The notes beneath the pieces were generated by a model that was not told where the DNA came from, did not search any database, and worked only from the letters and a program-made list of their open reading frames with translations. Position numbers and translations under genes: made by a program. A stretch of 64,000 nucleotides of DNA from Enterocloster asparagiformis (GTDB lineage Bacteria; Bacillota; Clostridia; Lachnospirales; Lachnospiraceae): assembly GCA_018380885.1 (NCBI GenBank), contig JAGZSY010000024.1:1-64000 (forward strand). Direction: 5' to 3'. This document shows positions 52,895 to 62,842 of the stretch, in pieces; positions within the stretch are counted from its first letter, which is position 1, and the number at the start of each line of letters is the position of its first letter.

Positions 52895-55800
52895 TCACCG
52901 TTTTTTCATTTCATTGCGGGCGGCGAACAGGATCAGCCCGATCCCGGCGGCCAGCAGGTATACCCACCAGGAGATGCTCAGCCAAAAGCCCCTGGTCACG
53001 TACAACGCCACCCCCAGGGCCGTGCCCCCGGAAATGAAGGCCCACCGGCGGCATCTCCCGGCGCAGGACAGCACCAGAACCGCCAGGCAGATTCCTTCCA
53101 GGATCAGCGCATCCGCCAGCCGCCCGGTGAGAAAGGCATCCACGACCAGCGCCAGCAGGCAGCAGGAGTAAAGCGCTGTCTGCAGATTGTATATAAATGC
53201 GCGCTTTCCCCAGACCACAGCCAGACTCCAGATGTATACCGCCGCGGGAATCAGCCGAATCTCCAGGCGCAGAATCTCCGGCCATACGTAAAAAGGCTGC
53301 ACCCAGAACGCGGCCACCGCCAGCGCCCCGGAGATGGTAAACGCCGCCTTGCGCAGGGGCTTTAAAGCCACGTACTGCAAGGTGCAGACGATTCCCGCCA
53401 GTATACAGGCAAACAGCCAGCTGCGGGAGGGCGCGGCGATCCCCATGATCAACAACGCCGGCGCGGCCAGAACGCAGAACCAGTCGGCCCGCACGCCCAG
53501 AATCTGCCGCTCATCATTTTCCAATATTTTCCACTTCATTCTCATCAGTCCGCCGAACACCAGCAGAAACGCCAGCGCGCCCCCGTAAACCAGGTCTGCA
53601 GACACATGATAGCGGCCTGACAGCACCGCCGGCAGCCAGAGCGTCACCGCCGCGGACAGCAGATGCAGGTTCAGATCGCCCGTCCTGTATGTGAGCGCGT
53701 ACACTGCCGTAAATGCGGCCAGACAGGCGGGCAGGTAAGCCAGCTCCCGGGCCGCGCCCCGGTAAAATCCGGCCATCGTCAGGCCGTACAGCACGGCAAA
53801 ACCGATCTGGAAAAAGCGTTCCATGTTCCGCTCCGGTTTTCTCACGCGCCGCGCAAGATACTCCGCCGCGAAAAAAATCAGGATCACAAGCCGCCTCTGC
53901 ACGGCAATCTCCAGATAAGGATAACAGGCCGCGTGAACCCCTGCCAAAGCCAGGGTATATACCCCGTAGACGGATACGGTGCGAAGCGCGCCCTCCAGCC
54001 TGCGGCCGCGGATCGCCAGATAAGCGGCCGTGATCAGATAAAAGGGCAGCGTGCCCTCAGCGCGTCCCAGACTGTCTCCCAGGAAATACGCCGCGCCCAG
54101 ACAGCAGCCCAGCGCCAGGAGCCCGATCTGCATGAAATCCTGCTTCACAATATCCCACACCATGAAAAGGATCAGGTAAGCCAGAAACATTTCCTCACAG
54201 CCAAGCCCCATGATTCCCAGATGAGTCCTGAGCAGGGGAACCATCAGCACCGGAAGGCCCAGGGCCGCCAGCGGAAAGGCCTGGCGCAGCGGCTTCACCC
54301 GCCTGCTCCACGACTCCGCCGCCGCCGCGAAGGCCAGGACGACCAGAGCAGCCAGAAGATACCGGTTATTTTCCCCATAATCCAGCAGAGCCCGGCAGAA
54401 GAGCAGCCCGGCAGAAGCCAGCGTCAACAGGGTAAACAGCACTTCCCCGGCCAGGCTTGACAGCGGATTTTTGAGCTGTTGGCGAAGTAAGTAAAGGGCT
54501 GCGAATACCAGGGCTGCCGTCAGCAGTCGCTGGTTAAGGCCCAGAGGAAGAAAGAAAATGCAGTAGTTCAGGAAAGCCGCGGTCATCAGGCTGTGAAGCC
54601 CACTCAGCACCTGTGTGCGGTATCTCAGGGCCTCCAGGGTGATATCCAGGGTCAGCAGGCCCATGCAGATCATCCCGTGCACAGTCAGCCCGCCGTCCGC
54701 TATAACGGCCAAAATCACGCCGCCCAACAACAGCAGCCCCGCAGCTGCTCCCAACAGCGCCAGTGCCTCCCGCGCCGCGCTGTGGACCGGAGCGCGCTCC
54801 AGGACAGCCAGGAGAACCAGACCGGCAGCCACCGTGTAAAGGCCCGCTGCCGCGGTCCCCGGCGCGATCAGGCGCCACAGCCCCACCATCATCTGAACGG
54901 AGAACATTGCTAGGTATGCCTGGGACATCTCCCCCGCCTCCCCGCAGCCCTGTCCCCGGCAAAGGCCCAGGTAAAGGTGGACCCCAGCCATGAGAAACGC
55001 CGCCAGTGCGGTGACCGGCCCTGTGCCGAGCACAATCAGCACCAGGGCGCTGATTCCCCACAGATTGACGGTTGCAAACATGGGGAGCGCGCGCAGGATG
55101 CCTGCCGGCGCCCGGTCCGTTTTCCTGCGCCTTACGGCCTCCGCCGCAGCCGTCACCACCAGGCCGTAGCAGGCCATGCCCAGCGCAAACCCCAGACGGC
55201 CGGGGTGGAAGGAGGCTGTCAGCAGCGCGGCCGCCACGGTTAAGCCCCACAGGCAGCAGCCGCTGTAAATAGTTTCCGGGAACTTTTTAAGCCCGGCCAG
55301 AAGCGCCAGCTCCGTCAGCACGGTGCCGGCCAACAGCAGCAAATACCGGTGATACCCGGCGAGGGTCAGCTCCGGCCCTAAAAGGCCGAAAAAGCCCACC
55401 GCCAGCACGGCCACAAACAGGAAGATGCTGCCCAGAATGTAAAACGCCTTGGAGGTGCCCCGAATATGCAGATGGTGATCCGCAATGGCGCTGGCTCCGA
55501 AGAAGATACCGGAGAATGCCATGACCAGGGCCACCTTGAACAGATCGGGAAGCACCCGCCACGCCGTGGTGGCGAAAATCATACCGGCCAGGATCACAAA
55601 CACCACGCCCACCACCAGCGCCACCGTGCCCTGCCAGTTTGTGGGGGCGGAGGGCGGCTGGGGTGCGTCCTGAAAATGGACCGGCGTCTGAGGATGGAGC
55701 GACGCCTGGAGATCGGGCGTTGCCTGGGGATGAGGCGTTGCCTGGGGATGAGACGTTGCCTGGAGATGAGGCGTTGCCTGGAAATCGGGCGTTGCCTGGG

Positions 55801-56215
55801 GTTCGGGCGTTGCCTGGAGATCGGACGTTGCCTGGGGTTCGGGCGACGTCCAAGGCTGCATATCTGCCCGAGGCTGCTTTTCTCTCTGAGGCTGCACCCA
55901 GCCGCCCGCAGCGCTATTATAAGCGGAACAGGCATTGCTTTCGGCCCCCGGTTCCTCCCCGCGCGGCGCATCCGCCTGCCGCAGCCCATCGACCTGCCCC
56001 AACACCTCCGTCTGCCCCAACTCATCCGCCATCCATCCCCCATAAGCCTCCTGGGGCGCCGGATATCCCCGGCCGGTCCGGATTGCCTCAAGCTCCCGGT
56101 TCAGCGCTGCGATTTTCTGCTTTTTCTGGCCGTTCATCACGGCCAGCACGATGATAAACGCCAGCTCCACAAACGGCAGCGCCAAATACAATAAAAACAG
56201 CGTAATGATTAACAT
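52895..56215 (-). CDS. Very large polytopic membrane protein (DUF2157-like), repeat linker
   Basis: An 1106-residue protein. A first helix (about 1-28) is followed by a long cytoplasmic-type linker (about 30-190), which contains nine hexapeptide repeats of Q-A-(T/S)-x-x-x. The rest is about 30 hydrophobic helices. Residues about 195-270 (NWQGTVALVVGVVFVILAG and FKVALVMAFSGIFFGASAI) resemble the first helices of DUF2157-type membrane proteins. The start at 56215 follows AGGAGG at a good distance. It stands alone. No function is known; a scaffold or membrane-stress role would be speculation. Confidence 0.7.
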   Translation of the reverse strand: MLIITLFLLYLALPFVELAFIIVLAVMNGQKKQKIAALNRELEAIRTGRGYPAPQEAYGGWMADELGQTEVLGQVDGLRQADAPRGEEPGAESNACSAYNSAAGGWVQPQREKQPRADMQPWTSPEPQATSDLQATPEPQATPDFQATPHLQATSHPQATPHPQATPDLQASLHPQTPVHFQDAPQPPSAPTNWQGTVALVVGVVFVILAGMIFATTAWRVLPDLFKVALVMAFSGIFFGASAIADHHLHIRGTSKAFYILGSIFLFVAVLAVGFFGLLGPELTLAGYHRYLLLLAGTVLTELALLAGLKKFPETIYSGCCLWGLTVAAALLTASFHPGRLGFALGMACYGLVVTAAAEAVRRRKTDRAPAGILRALPMFATVNLWGISALVLIVLGTGPVTALAAFLMAGVHLYLGLCRGQGCGEAGEMSQAYLAMFSVQMMVGLWRLIAPGTAAAGLYTVAAGLVLLAVLERAPVHSAAREALALLGAAAGLLLLGGVILAVIADGGLTVHGMICMGLLTLDITLEALRYRTQVLSGLHSLMTAAFLNYCIFFLPLGLNQRLLTAALVFAALYLLRQQLKNPLSSLAGEVLFTLLTLASAGLLFCRALLDYGENNRYLLAALVVLAFAAAAESWSRRVKPLRQAFPLAALGLPVLMVPLLRTHLGIMGLGCEEMFLAYLILFMVWDIVKQDFMQIGLLALGCCLGAAYFLGDSLGRAEGTLPFYLITAAYLAIRGRRLEGALRTVSVYGVYTLALAGVHAACYPYLEIAVQRRLVILIFFAAEYLARRVRKPERNMERFFQIGFAVLYGLTMAGFYRGAARELAYLPACLAAFTAVYALTYRTGDLNLHLLSAAVTLWLPAVLSGRYHVSADLVYGGALAFLLVFGGLMRMKWKILENDERQILGVRADWFCVLAAPALLIMGIAAPSRSWLFACILAGIVCTLQYVALKPLRKAAFTISGALAVAAFWVQPFYVWPEILRLEIRLIPAAVYIWSLAVVWGKRAFIYNLQTALYSCCLLALVVDAFLTGRLADALILEGICLAVLVLSCAGRCRRWAFISGGTALGVALYVTRGFWLSISWWVYLLAAGIGLILFAARNEMKKR
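55700..55850. repeat. In-gene 18-bp tandem repeat, about eight copies
   Basis: The unit is GGCGTTGCCTGGGGATGA with small changes, repeating every 18 bp. It encodes the hexapeptide repeats on the minus strand. Copy number should vary between strains without shifting the reading frame. Confidence 0.8.
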
Positions 56216-56390
56216 ACCCACCCTCCTGTTCTGCGGCTTCCCCTCTGTTTCTGCCTTTAGTATACGGTATTTCCCCGCCCGGCGGCAGATGTCATGCGTA
56301 ACAAACTACAGTGACATTTGTCACGCCATTCCCGGAAAGGCAAAAACTGCGCCGGGAAACAAGCATTCTGTCTCCCGGCGCAGCCATCTG

Positions 56391-58325
56391 TCAGCCTCTC
56401 TGAAATTTATCCTCGTACATCGCCTTGTCCGCCCGGTCCAGCACGCTGCCCAGGCTCCGGTCCGTCAAGGGGTCGTAGAACGCAAAGCCTGCGGAAATCC
56501 CTGCCTTGAACTCCTCATTGCGGTCAAAACGTTTCATATTCCCCTTCAGCGCGGACACCGCGGCCCTCACATCCTGGGGACGGCAGTTTTCCAACAGTAC
56601 GGCAAACTCATCGCCACCGATCCGGTAAACCTGTCCCCCGGGGAATGCCTTGCAGATGGACGCGGCCGCTAAGCGGATATATTCGTCGCCCACATTGTGG
56701 CCGAACCGGTCGTTGACCTGCTTTAGGCCGTTCAAATCGCACATCACCATGCACAGGTTTTTTCCCTCGCCCAACTCCTGGTTGCAGGCCCCGATCTCCC
56801 GCTCAAAGGCCATGCGGTTCTTGACCCCGGTCATCCCGTCGTAATCCCGCTCCTCCTCCAGCATCCGCTTCTGGAGAATCTCGTCCGTCACATCCTCGAT
56901 CACCCCCACAATGGCCCCGTTGCGCTCCTTCCTGCTAATCCGAATCCAGACCTCCTGATCGCAATCGGCCAGCCGCATCGTGGCGTCCTCGCGCTCATCC
57001 CCCCGGTGCATCCGCCGCAGGTAATCGCAGAACGCTTCCCTGTCGCGGGTAAATCTGCGCTCCTGCTCCCGGCTCAGCCGCAAAAGGCGCGGAACCTGCA
57101 TGGTCATGAGCACCCGGTTGGTGTGCCCGCTCATCTCAAAGACGCCCACGGGAACCTCCGACAGCTCCATGAGCCGGGAGTACTTGGTAAACCAGCGGCT
57201 GATCACCAGGGCCAGCACCGTCCCCATAAACAGTGAAACCAGAAAGGAAATCCCCAGGATCGCGCTGATTTTCTCAGGGGAACGCAGCAGAGCGGAGCGG
57301 TCGATCAGCCCGATCAGGTACCACTTCTCCGCGGAAAACGGCGTGTTGTTGTAATACATTCCCATATCATTTACGCCTGCGTACAGCTTCGCCTCCTCCG
57401 CAGAGCCTTTCAGGCGGTAGATGGAATCTACTCCGCTCACCGCCTCCATCTCCAGGGGCTGGCCCTCGGTCAACATGCTTTTTTGCAGCGCCCCGTTCAG
57501 CACGGACACCCGGATCGGGCTGTCCTCCCCATCCTGGGTGCCGATGATATAGCCGTAGAACTCCGGCCCCTGGGAAACCGGCAGGCTTTTATAGAGGTGA
57601 TGGATGGAAATCTCCACCCCGAACACACCCACCGGATTGCCCTTTTTGTCTGCCAGAGGAACCGAGTATGTAATCACGTCCTCCCCATTGGCCGCGGGCT
57701 TAAACGGCTTGCTCCAATACCCCAAAAGCTTCGTATCCTCAGTCAGCCCGATGTTCTCAAACGGCTTCACATAGAAATCATTGGGAATCACATCCAGATT
57801 CAGGCGATAGCCCCAGTTGGCGTCCGTCACCACGTGCAGCCGCTCCGCCACATTCCAGGGACCGTACAGCATATAGGTGCTGGCGTTCTTCTGATCCGTG
57901 CGGTTGGGATTTGCGTTGCGGAAATACAGGGCCGCGTGATCGTTGGTGCCCGGCTCCACCTGATTCAAAATCAAAAATGCCCCTGTTGTCTTGGTATAGT
58001 ACATGGAGTCCAGAACCACCGGTGCAATCCCTTCCAGCAGCTCATCCACGCTCTTAGCCCCGTCCCCGCCCTTCATGGCCTCATCGGTAAAATACTGCCG
58101 TATCTGGGTGGTATAGTGCTCGAAATTAGTCCAGACCGAAGTCATCTGGTTTTCCAGATTGTCCGCCTGCCCGCTGACCTTCTCTGAAAAAATAGCATAG
58201 GCGTTTTCTTTTGAGTGCCGGATCACGCCGCCCGCCACCAGTATGGCCCACATCACAATGCTTTGCAGCACAGCGGAAACAATAAACGCCAAAGCCAGCT
58301 TTTGCGCAATGGTTTTACTTTTCAT
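56391..58325 (-). CDS. Membrane diguanylate cyclase with Cache-type sensor
   Basis: A 644-residue protein. A helix (about 8-30), a large outside domain of Cache type (about 40-335), a second helix (about 345-368, ISFLVSLFMGTVLALVIS), a short PAS-like segment (about 375-475) and a C-terminal GGDEF domain (about 480-640; DYDGMTGVKNRMAF, then YRIGGDEFAVLLE). The active site is intact, so c-di-GMP synthesis is expected. ATG at 58325 is chosen though GGAGG is close (three to four bases); one at 58337 is an alternative. Its start overlaps the end of the binding-protein gene by 11 bases, so the two are coupled and the binding protein is a likely sensory partner. Confidence 0.88.
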   Translation of the reverse strand: MKSKTIAQKLALAFIVSAVLQSIVMWAILVAGGVIRHSKENAYAIFSEKVSGQADNLENQMTSVWTNFEHYTTQIRQYFTDEAMKGGDGAKSVDELLEGIAPVVLDSMYYTKTTGAFLILNQVEPGTNDHAALYFRNANPNRTDQKNASTYMLYGPWNVAERLHVVTDANWGYRLNLDVIPNDFYVKPFENIGLTEDTKLLGYWSKPFKPAANGEDVITYSVPLADKKGNPVGVFGVEISIHHLYKSLPVSQGPEFYGYIIGTQDGEDSPIRVSVLNGALQKSMLTEGQPLEMEAVSGVDSIYRLKGSAEEAKLYAGVNDMGMYYNNTPFSAEKWYLIGLIDRSALLRSPEKISAILGISFLVSLFMGTVLALVISRWFTKYSRLMELSEVPVGVFEMSGHTNRVLMTMQVPRLLRLSREQERRFTRDREAFCDYLRRMHRGDEREDATMRLADCDQEVWIRISRKERNGAIVGVIEDVTDEILQKRMLEEERDYDGMTGVKNRMAFEREIGACNQELGEGKNLCMVMCDLNGLKQVNDRFGHNVGDEYIRLAAASICKAFPGGQVYRIGGDEFAVLLENCRPQDVRAAVSALKGNMKRFDRNEEFKAGISAGFAFYDPLTDRSLGSVLDRADKAMYEDKFQRG

Positions 58326-59754
58326 TTGCCTCCCCATTCAGGACCTCGGACATTTTCGCCGTCAGTCCAACATACCAGCTGCGGAAATTTTCTTCGCTCA
58401 GGAAGTCTGCTAACACCGCCTCCGCCGTTTCACCGCCCTCAACCCGGACGCGCAGTTCCTCCAGATCCAGGCTGACCTGATTGGAAAGCGAATCGCAGAA
58501 TAGCTGGTTGGCGCTGTACGAATCTTTAAAACTCCGCTTCACATAAAACTCCTTGCTTTCCATGGCCTCGAGAGCCGCGGCCACGCTCTTTTCCACCGCC
58601 CGGCTGTTGTCCTCCCTGCGGACGTGCTTTAGCAGCTCCGGCAGTGAGGTCAGCGCCGCCTGTTCCACCGGAATATATCCCGTGGATATCGCAAAGGCGG
58701 TGTTCTGCTCCGGGTCGGTAAACCATTTCATAAATTCAGCCGCCGCCCTCTCATGGACCTCATCCGTGACAAATCCGCAGAGGTTGGCCCCCCGCTGGGT
58801 CATCAGTTCCGCCCTGCCCTCAAAGGTGGGGTAAGAAAGCACGCTGCATCCGATGGGGTAGCTCTCCGCCCCGCTGACGATCACATCCTCCGGAAAATAT
58901 CCTGCCCCGGCCGACGAACCGATGTAGGCCACCAGGTTCCCGCTTTTGATTCCGTCCTGGTTGAACGTCTCGCTTCTGTACCAGCCCCTCAAATGGGGGA
59001 CATAGTAGACGTCCCACACCTTTCTGGCCACCTCCTCCGGGTAAACGAACACGGTCCGCCCGTTCTCCGTGCGGTAGGGCTCGCTCCCCTGCTGCACCGC
59101 GGACAGAAGGGCAAAATCATTGTACGCGTTCATCCCCAGAAACGGCTTGCCGCCCGACCACTGGTAGTAGGCCCCGGCGGTCTCCGCCAGCCCCTCCCAG
59201 GTGGAGAGCGCCGCCCTGTCGGCCCCTGTGGCCCGGGCGAACCTGGAATACTCCGTCTCATTTACAAACAGAAGCTCTGTGGACTTGGCAATGGGCAGCA
59301 TTTTGACGGCTCCGCCCTCCTCCCAGACACCCTCCTGCAAAAACTCCGGCCGGTACTTTGCCAGTTCCTCCTCGCTGAAATATTTCCTCAAATCCATAAG
59401 CGGCGCGATCTGATCCAGACGCCAGGCGCTGTCCGGATATGCCGTGAACAGCGTGGGCAGCGGATCGGAACCGATTACATGGTTTGCCGACCCGTACAGG
59501 GCTTCATCCAGCTCGTCGCTGGCCCCAAAGCCGTAGGAATCCACAATAATCCCCTTTTCCTTTCCCACCGTATCGTTAAACCGCTCAATGCTTTTGTCAA
59601 ATTCCACCTTGGCGTACGCATTGTACGCATGCCAGAGCGTGACAACCGTGGGCGAGGACAGGTCCATCGTCGCCTCCTTGCCGGAACATCCTGATAACGT
59701 GCCCAGCAAAATCACTGCCGCTGCCACTGCCAATCTATGATAAATTTTTTTCAT
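58315..59754 (-). CDS. Sugar-type ABC binding lipoprotein without permease
   Basis: A 479-residue extracellular solute-binding protein (SBP_bac_1). The lipobox is LSGCSG (Cys near 23). The mature domain starts TVVTLWHAYNAYAKVEFDKS, and the hinge and ligand regions have Trp-rich motifs (WYRSETFN, FMKWFTDPEQN). No permease or ATPase gene follows; instead the stop overlaps a Cache-GGDEF gene. Such pairing suggests that ligand binding is reported to the cyclase. The start at 59754 follows GGGAGGATT. A longer frame to 59805 is rejected. Confidence 0.88.
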   Translation of the reverse strand: MKKIYHRLAVAAAVILLGTLSGCSGKEATMDLSSPTVVTLWHAYNAYAKVEFDKSIERFNDTVGKEKGIIVDSYGFGASDELDEALYGSANHVIGSDPLPTLFTAYPDSAWRLDQIAPLMDLRKYFSEEELAKYRPEFLQEGVWEEGGAVKMLPIAKSTELLFVNETEYSRFARATGADRAALSTWEGLAETAGAYYQWSGGKPFLGMNAYNDFALLSAVQQGSEPYRTENGRTVFVYPEEVARKVWDVYYVPHLRGWYRSETFNQDGIKSGNLVAYIGSSAGAGYFPEDVIVSGAESYPIGCSVLSYPTFEGRAELMTQRGANLCGFVTDEVHERAAAEFMKWFTDPEQNTAFAISTGYIPVEQAALTSLPELLKHVRREDNSRAVEKSVAAALEAMESKEFYVKRSFKDSYSANQLFCDSLSNQVSLDLEELRVRVEGGETAEAVLADFLSEENFRSWYVGLTAKMSEVLNGEANEK

Positions 59755-59987
59755 AATCCTCCCATTCAAATCTGCCGCAAAACAGCCGCAGGCTGCGCGC
59801 ATCATCTGTTATATTAATTATAACGAAGTGCACCGTGATTTACAATCGTTCTTTTCTCAACTCCTGTTAAAATACCGCCGCGTCCGCCGGGGGTATTTTT
59901 CTCCCCGGCACTCAAAAAACGCAGGCCGGCCCAACTACAGCCATTCTGCGTTTCCTCTCTCCGTTGGCAGCGGACTTTCCGCTGCGC
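59755..59987. other. Spacer between the YkgJ-type and binding-protein genes
   Basis: A 233-bp stretch with AT-rich ends that may hold the binding-protein promoter. No frame with a ribosome site and no clear RNA structure is seen. Confidence 0.4.
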
Positions 59988-60650
59988 TCAAACCGTCTGT
60001 TTTTTCGCCTCCGACAGCCGCTCATAAAACTGGAGGTAAAACTCCTCCCCCTCACGGTAGGGGGTCACAAAAAAGCAATTCAAAAGGTACATATTGATCT
60101 TCCTGGCCGTCCCCTCGTCGCCGGAGGCCTTCAGCATTTCCTGCAAATCCTTGAGAAAATAGTGCCAGTCCTTGATATATTGTTCATATTTTCCCACGTC
60201 CGGCGTGTCGATCCACTTGCGCACCTTTACCTTGGAGCGGTTCTCCTTCCTGCACTCATGGATTTGGAGAAAATAGGAAAATGAACGGTTCTCGTAAAGC
60301 CGCCCCAGGGGGAATATCCGGCAAAAGCCCGGGCGGAACTTGTGGATGGCGCAGCGCCCCTCCTGATTCAGGAACGCGCAGCGCTCATCCGGCCCGCACA
60401 TTTTCAGATTCGGCAGAATAATTCCGTCCACTACGTTGAGCTCCAGCGGACCGGCCAGAAGCTCCTGAAAATTGCGGTGCAGATTTGCCGTCAGGCGGTA
60501 AACGTCCAGCGGATCCAGCACAATGGATCTGCCCATACCCGTACAGCAGGCGAAGCAGCCTTTACAGTCCCCGCAGTCCGCCCGGACCATGTCGTTAAGT
60601 CCGTATAATTTACCGTCTGAGATTTCTTCGAGATTGATGTGGCGTTCCAT
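59988..60650 (-). CDS. YkgJ-family cysteine-cluster protein
   Basis: A 220-residue protein with eight to ten Cys: a first cluster CGDCKGCFACC at about 26-36 and a second, CAFLNQEGRCAIHKFRPGFC, at about 91-110. This matches the YkgJ/zinc-or-iron-chelating family. The family likely binds metal or an Fe-S cluster, but no reaction has been settled. The start follows AAAGGAG. It is a single gene downstream of the kinase/LRR pair, with 84 bases between them. Confidence 0.85.
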   Translation of the reverse strand: MERHINLEEISDGKLYGLNDMVRADCGDCKGCFACCTGMGRSIVLDPLDVYRLTANLHRNFQELLAGPLELNVVDGIILPNLKMCGPDERCAFLNQEGRCAIHKFRPGFCRIFPLGRLYENRSFSYFLQIHECRKENRSKVKVRKWIDTPDVGKYEQYIKDWHYFLKDLQEMLKASGDEGTARKINMYLLNCFFVTPYREGEEFYLQFYERLSEAKKQTV

Positions 60651-60734
60651 GAGGGGGTGCTCCTTTCCTGGGGGTAGAGGTGTCCGCGGCGGCCGATTCC
60701 GTCACTGGGCTATACTATAACACAAAGTATATTA

Positions 60735-62822
60735 TTATGACAACCTTACATGATCAAAATCTTCATAATACCATACTGTAATGTCCTCCCCAAACGCATT
60801 CTCATCAAACTGACAGTCCTTGCTGATCGTGACGAAATACAGTCTGCCGCAATCATATACCGCATGATAACCAATCTTTTTTACACTCTTGGGAATGTTG
60901 ATCGTGTGCAGAGACGTGCAGCCGTTGAAGCTGAAATCTCCCAGCTCCTTCACTCCCTCGTCAAAGACAACTCTCTCTAACTGAGCGCTGTGCTCAAAGG
61001 CCCCCCGGCCCACAACCCGGACTCCTTTTAAAATCGCCACCTCCGTCAAGGATGTGTAGGCAAATGCGTGATCCCCGATCGATTCAATTTCCGGCGGTAT
61101 AGAAAATTTTCCTTCCCTGGAATTGGGAAAGGCCGCCAGCTGGCTCCCGTTCTTATAAAGAATGCCGTCCGCCATTGTAAACGTGCTGTTTCCCTCTGCA
61201 ATTTTTACCTGCGTGTTGTATAGAATTGCTCCGTCCACCGCTTCGACCGTGGAGGGAAGCGTCAGTTCCGTGATGCCGGATTCGAAAAAGGCATATTCCC
61301 CAATTTCCCGCAGGCCCTCCGGCAGGTCGATCCGTTTTAAATTAGAACAGCGGGAAAACGTATAATCCCCTATGGTTTTAAGACCTGCCGGAAGAATCAC
61401 TTCCTCCAGCAACTGATTCTCATAAAAGAGTTTTTCTCCCAGCTCCACCACCGGCAATCCGTTGATCTCAGCCGGAAGTTTTATGTGGGACGCCTCATGA
61501 TCTGCCCGATACTCCGTCAAGATCATACCGCTTTCATCCTCTGTTTCTTTATAGGCCCATTCCGACAGATTTGCCATGTCATCCCCTGAGCTTTCAAACG
61601 TCTCGCTTCCCGCTTCCGCCGCCACATCCGCCCTCACCCCGGGAGCAGCGGCGCCGCTGTCCGGACGGATTACAAAAAATACGCAGGCCGCCGCAAACAG
61701 GGCGGACAGCGCGCCTGCGGCTATAAACGCGCCCTTCGCTCCCTTTTTCTCTTTTGGCCGTCCGTCCCTGCGGATCGTATCCGAATGCGGTGGGGCGGTT
61801 TTCTCCATAGACGGTGTTACGGGCGGTATGGGCTGAGAGGCGGGACGCGTCGCCGACGGTTCCCCGGCCATGGATATCCTCCGTTTCAATTCCCGCATAT
61901 CCCGGATACGATTTTCTGCGTTTAATTCCAGGGCGTCCCTCAACGCCTCCGCCACATGAGGCGGAATATTCAGTTCCGGATCAAAGGAAACAGGCGTTTT
62001 CTTAAACTCGCGCTCCATCGCCTCAGGCACCACATGCCCGGTTATACAGTAATAGATGGTGGCCGCCATAGCATAGACGTCCGTCCAGCTTCCCAGGCAT
62101 TCCGACTCCATGTACTGTTCCGGAGCGCTGAAATTCCGCTTGACCACCGCCATGGAGGCGTGACCTCCGTTTGCCCTCACGTCCACCGCCGCCCCCATAT
62201 CCAGAAGCCTGGCCTTACCGTCCGGTTGAAGCATAATGTTGTCCGGGGAAATATCCCGGTGGATAAAGCCGCAGTCATGGATCACGGCCAGGCTGTCCAG
62301 AATGGGGGACAACAATTTTATGCACGCCTCATACCCCAATACGCCATGGGCAAGAAGATAGTTTTTTAAGGTATCCCCTTCTATAAAGTCCATGACAATA
62401 TAAGCGGTCTGATTTTCGCCAAATGCATCGCGCACGCGCACGACGGCCGGTGCAGCCTCCAGCTTCGCCATTTTCCTGGCTTCCTTTAAGAAGCGCTCCA
62501 TGCCATCCGACCAGTTTTCCTCCCCATCGCCTGCAAAATCCCATTGAATCTCATTGGAGTAACTGTTGGTGCGGGAAGCCGAGCCGGAGGGAAAGTACTC
62601 CTTTACCGCCACCTTCATCTCCAGGGTCATATCCCAGCCCACATATGTGATGCCAAAGCCGCCCTGCCCAATGACATTCCCAATATAATAACGGCCGCGG
62701 AGGATGGTATGCCGCTTCAGGGCATTTAACGGCTGGGCGCCGCTGTCCTGCTCATATCCGCAATGGGGGCATATCCGTATGCCCGCCTCCAGATTTGTCA
62801 TGCACTTCGTACATCTCGCCAT
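60735..62822 (-). CDS. Zinc-ribbon Ser/Thr kinase with BspA-type leucine-rich repeats
   Basis: A 695-residue fusion. Residues 1-25 are a zinc ribbon (CTKC and CPHC). Residues about 40-310 are a Hanks-type kinase: GQGGFGITYVG, Lys in AVKEYFP, the catalytic HRDISPDN, and DMG in place of DFG before APEQY. A Pro/Ser linker, one helix (about 365-390, AAGALSALFAAACVFFVI) and an outside acidic stalk follow. The rest (about 440-690) is BspA-type leucine-rich repeat with motifs such as LKTIGDYTFSRCSNLKRIDL. So an inside kinase is tied to an outside ligand or adhesin-like part. A tandem paralogue starts 20 bases upstream. Confidence 0.9.
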   Translation of the reverse strand: MARCTKCMTNLEAGIRICPHCGYEQDSGAQPLNALKRHTILRGRYYIGNVIGQGGFGITYVGWDMTLEMKVAVKEYFPSGSASRTNSYSNEIQWDFAGDGEENWSDGMERFLKEARKMAKLEAAPAVVRVRDAFGENQTAYIVMDFIEGDTLKNYLLAHGVLGYEACIKLLSPILDSLAVIHDCGFIHRDISPDNIMLQPDGKARLLDMGAAVDVRANGGHASMAVVKRNFSAPEQYMESECLGSWTDVYAMAATIYYCITGHVVPEAMEREFKKTPVSFDPELNIPPHVAEALRDALELNAENRIRDMRELKRRISMAGEPSATRPASQPIPPVTPSMEKTAPPHSDTIRRDGRPKEKKGAKGAFIAAGALSALFAAACVFFVIRPDSGAAAPGVRADVAAEAGSETFESSGDDMANLSEWAYKETEDESGMILTEYRADHEASHIKLPAEINGLPVVELGEKLFYENQLLEEVILPAGLKTIGDYTFSRCSNLKRIDLPEGLREIGEYAFFESGITELTLPSTVEAVDGAILYNTQVKIAEGNSTFTMADGILYKNGSQLAAFPNSREGKFSIPPEIESIGDHAFAYTSLTEVAILKGVRVVGRGAFEHSAQLERVVFDEGVKELGDFSFNGCTSLHTINIPKSVKKIGYHAVYDCGRLYFVTISKDCQFDENAFGEDITVWYYEDFDHVRLS

Positions 62823-62842
62823 GTTATACCCGCTCCTCCGAT

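Noticed and set aside
55700..55850. Possible CRISPR array
   Set aside because: An 18-bp in-frame repeat inside a coding gene.
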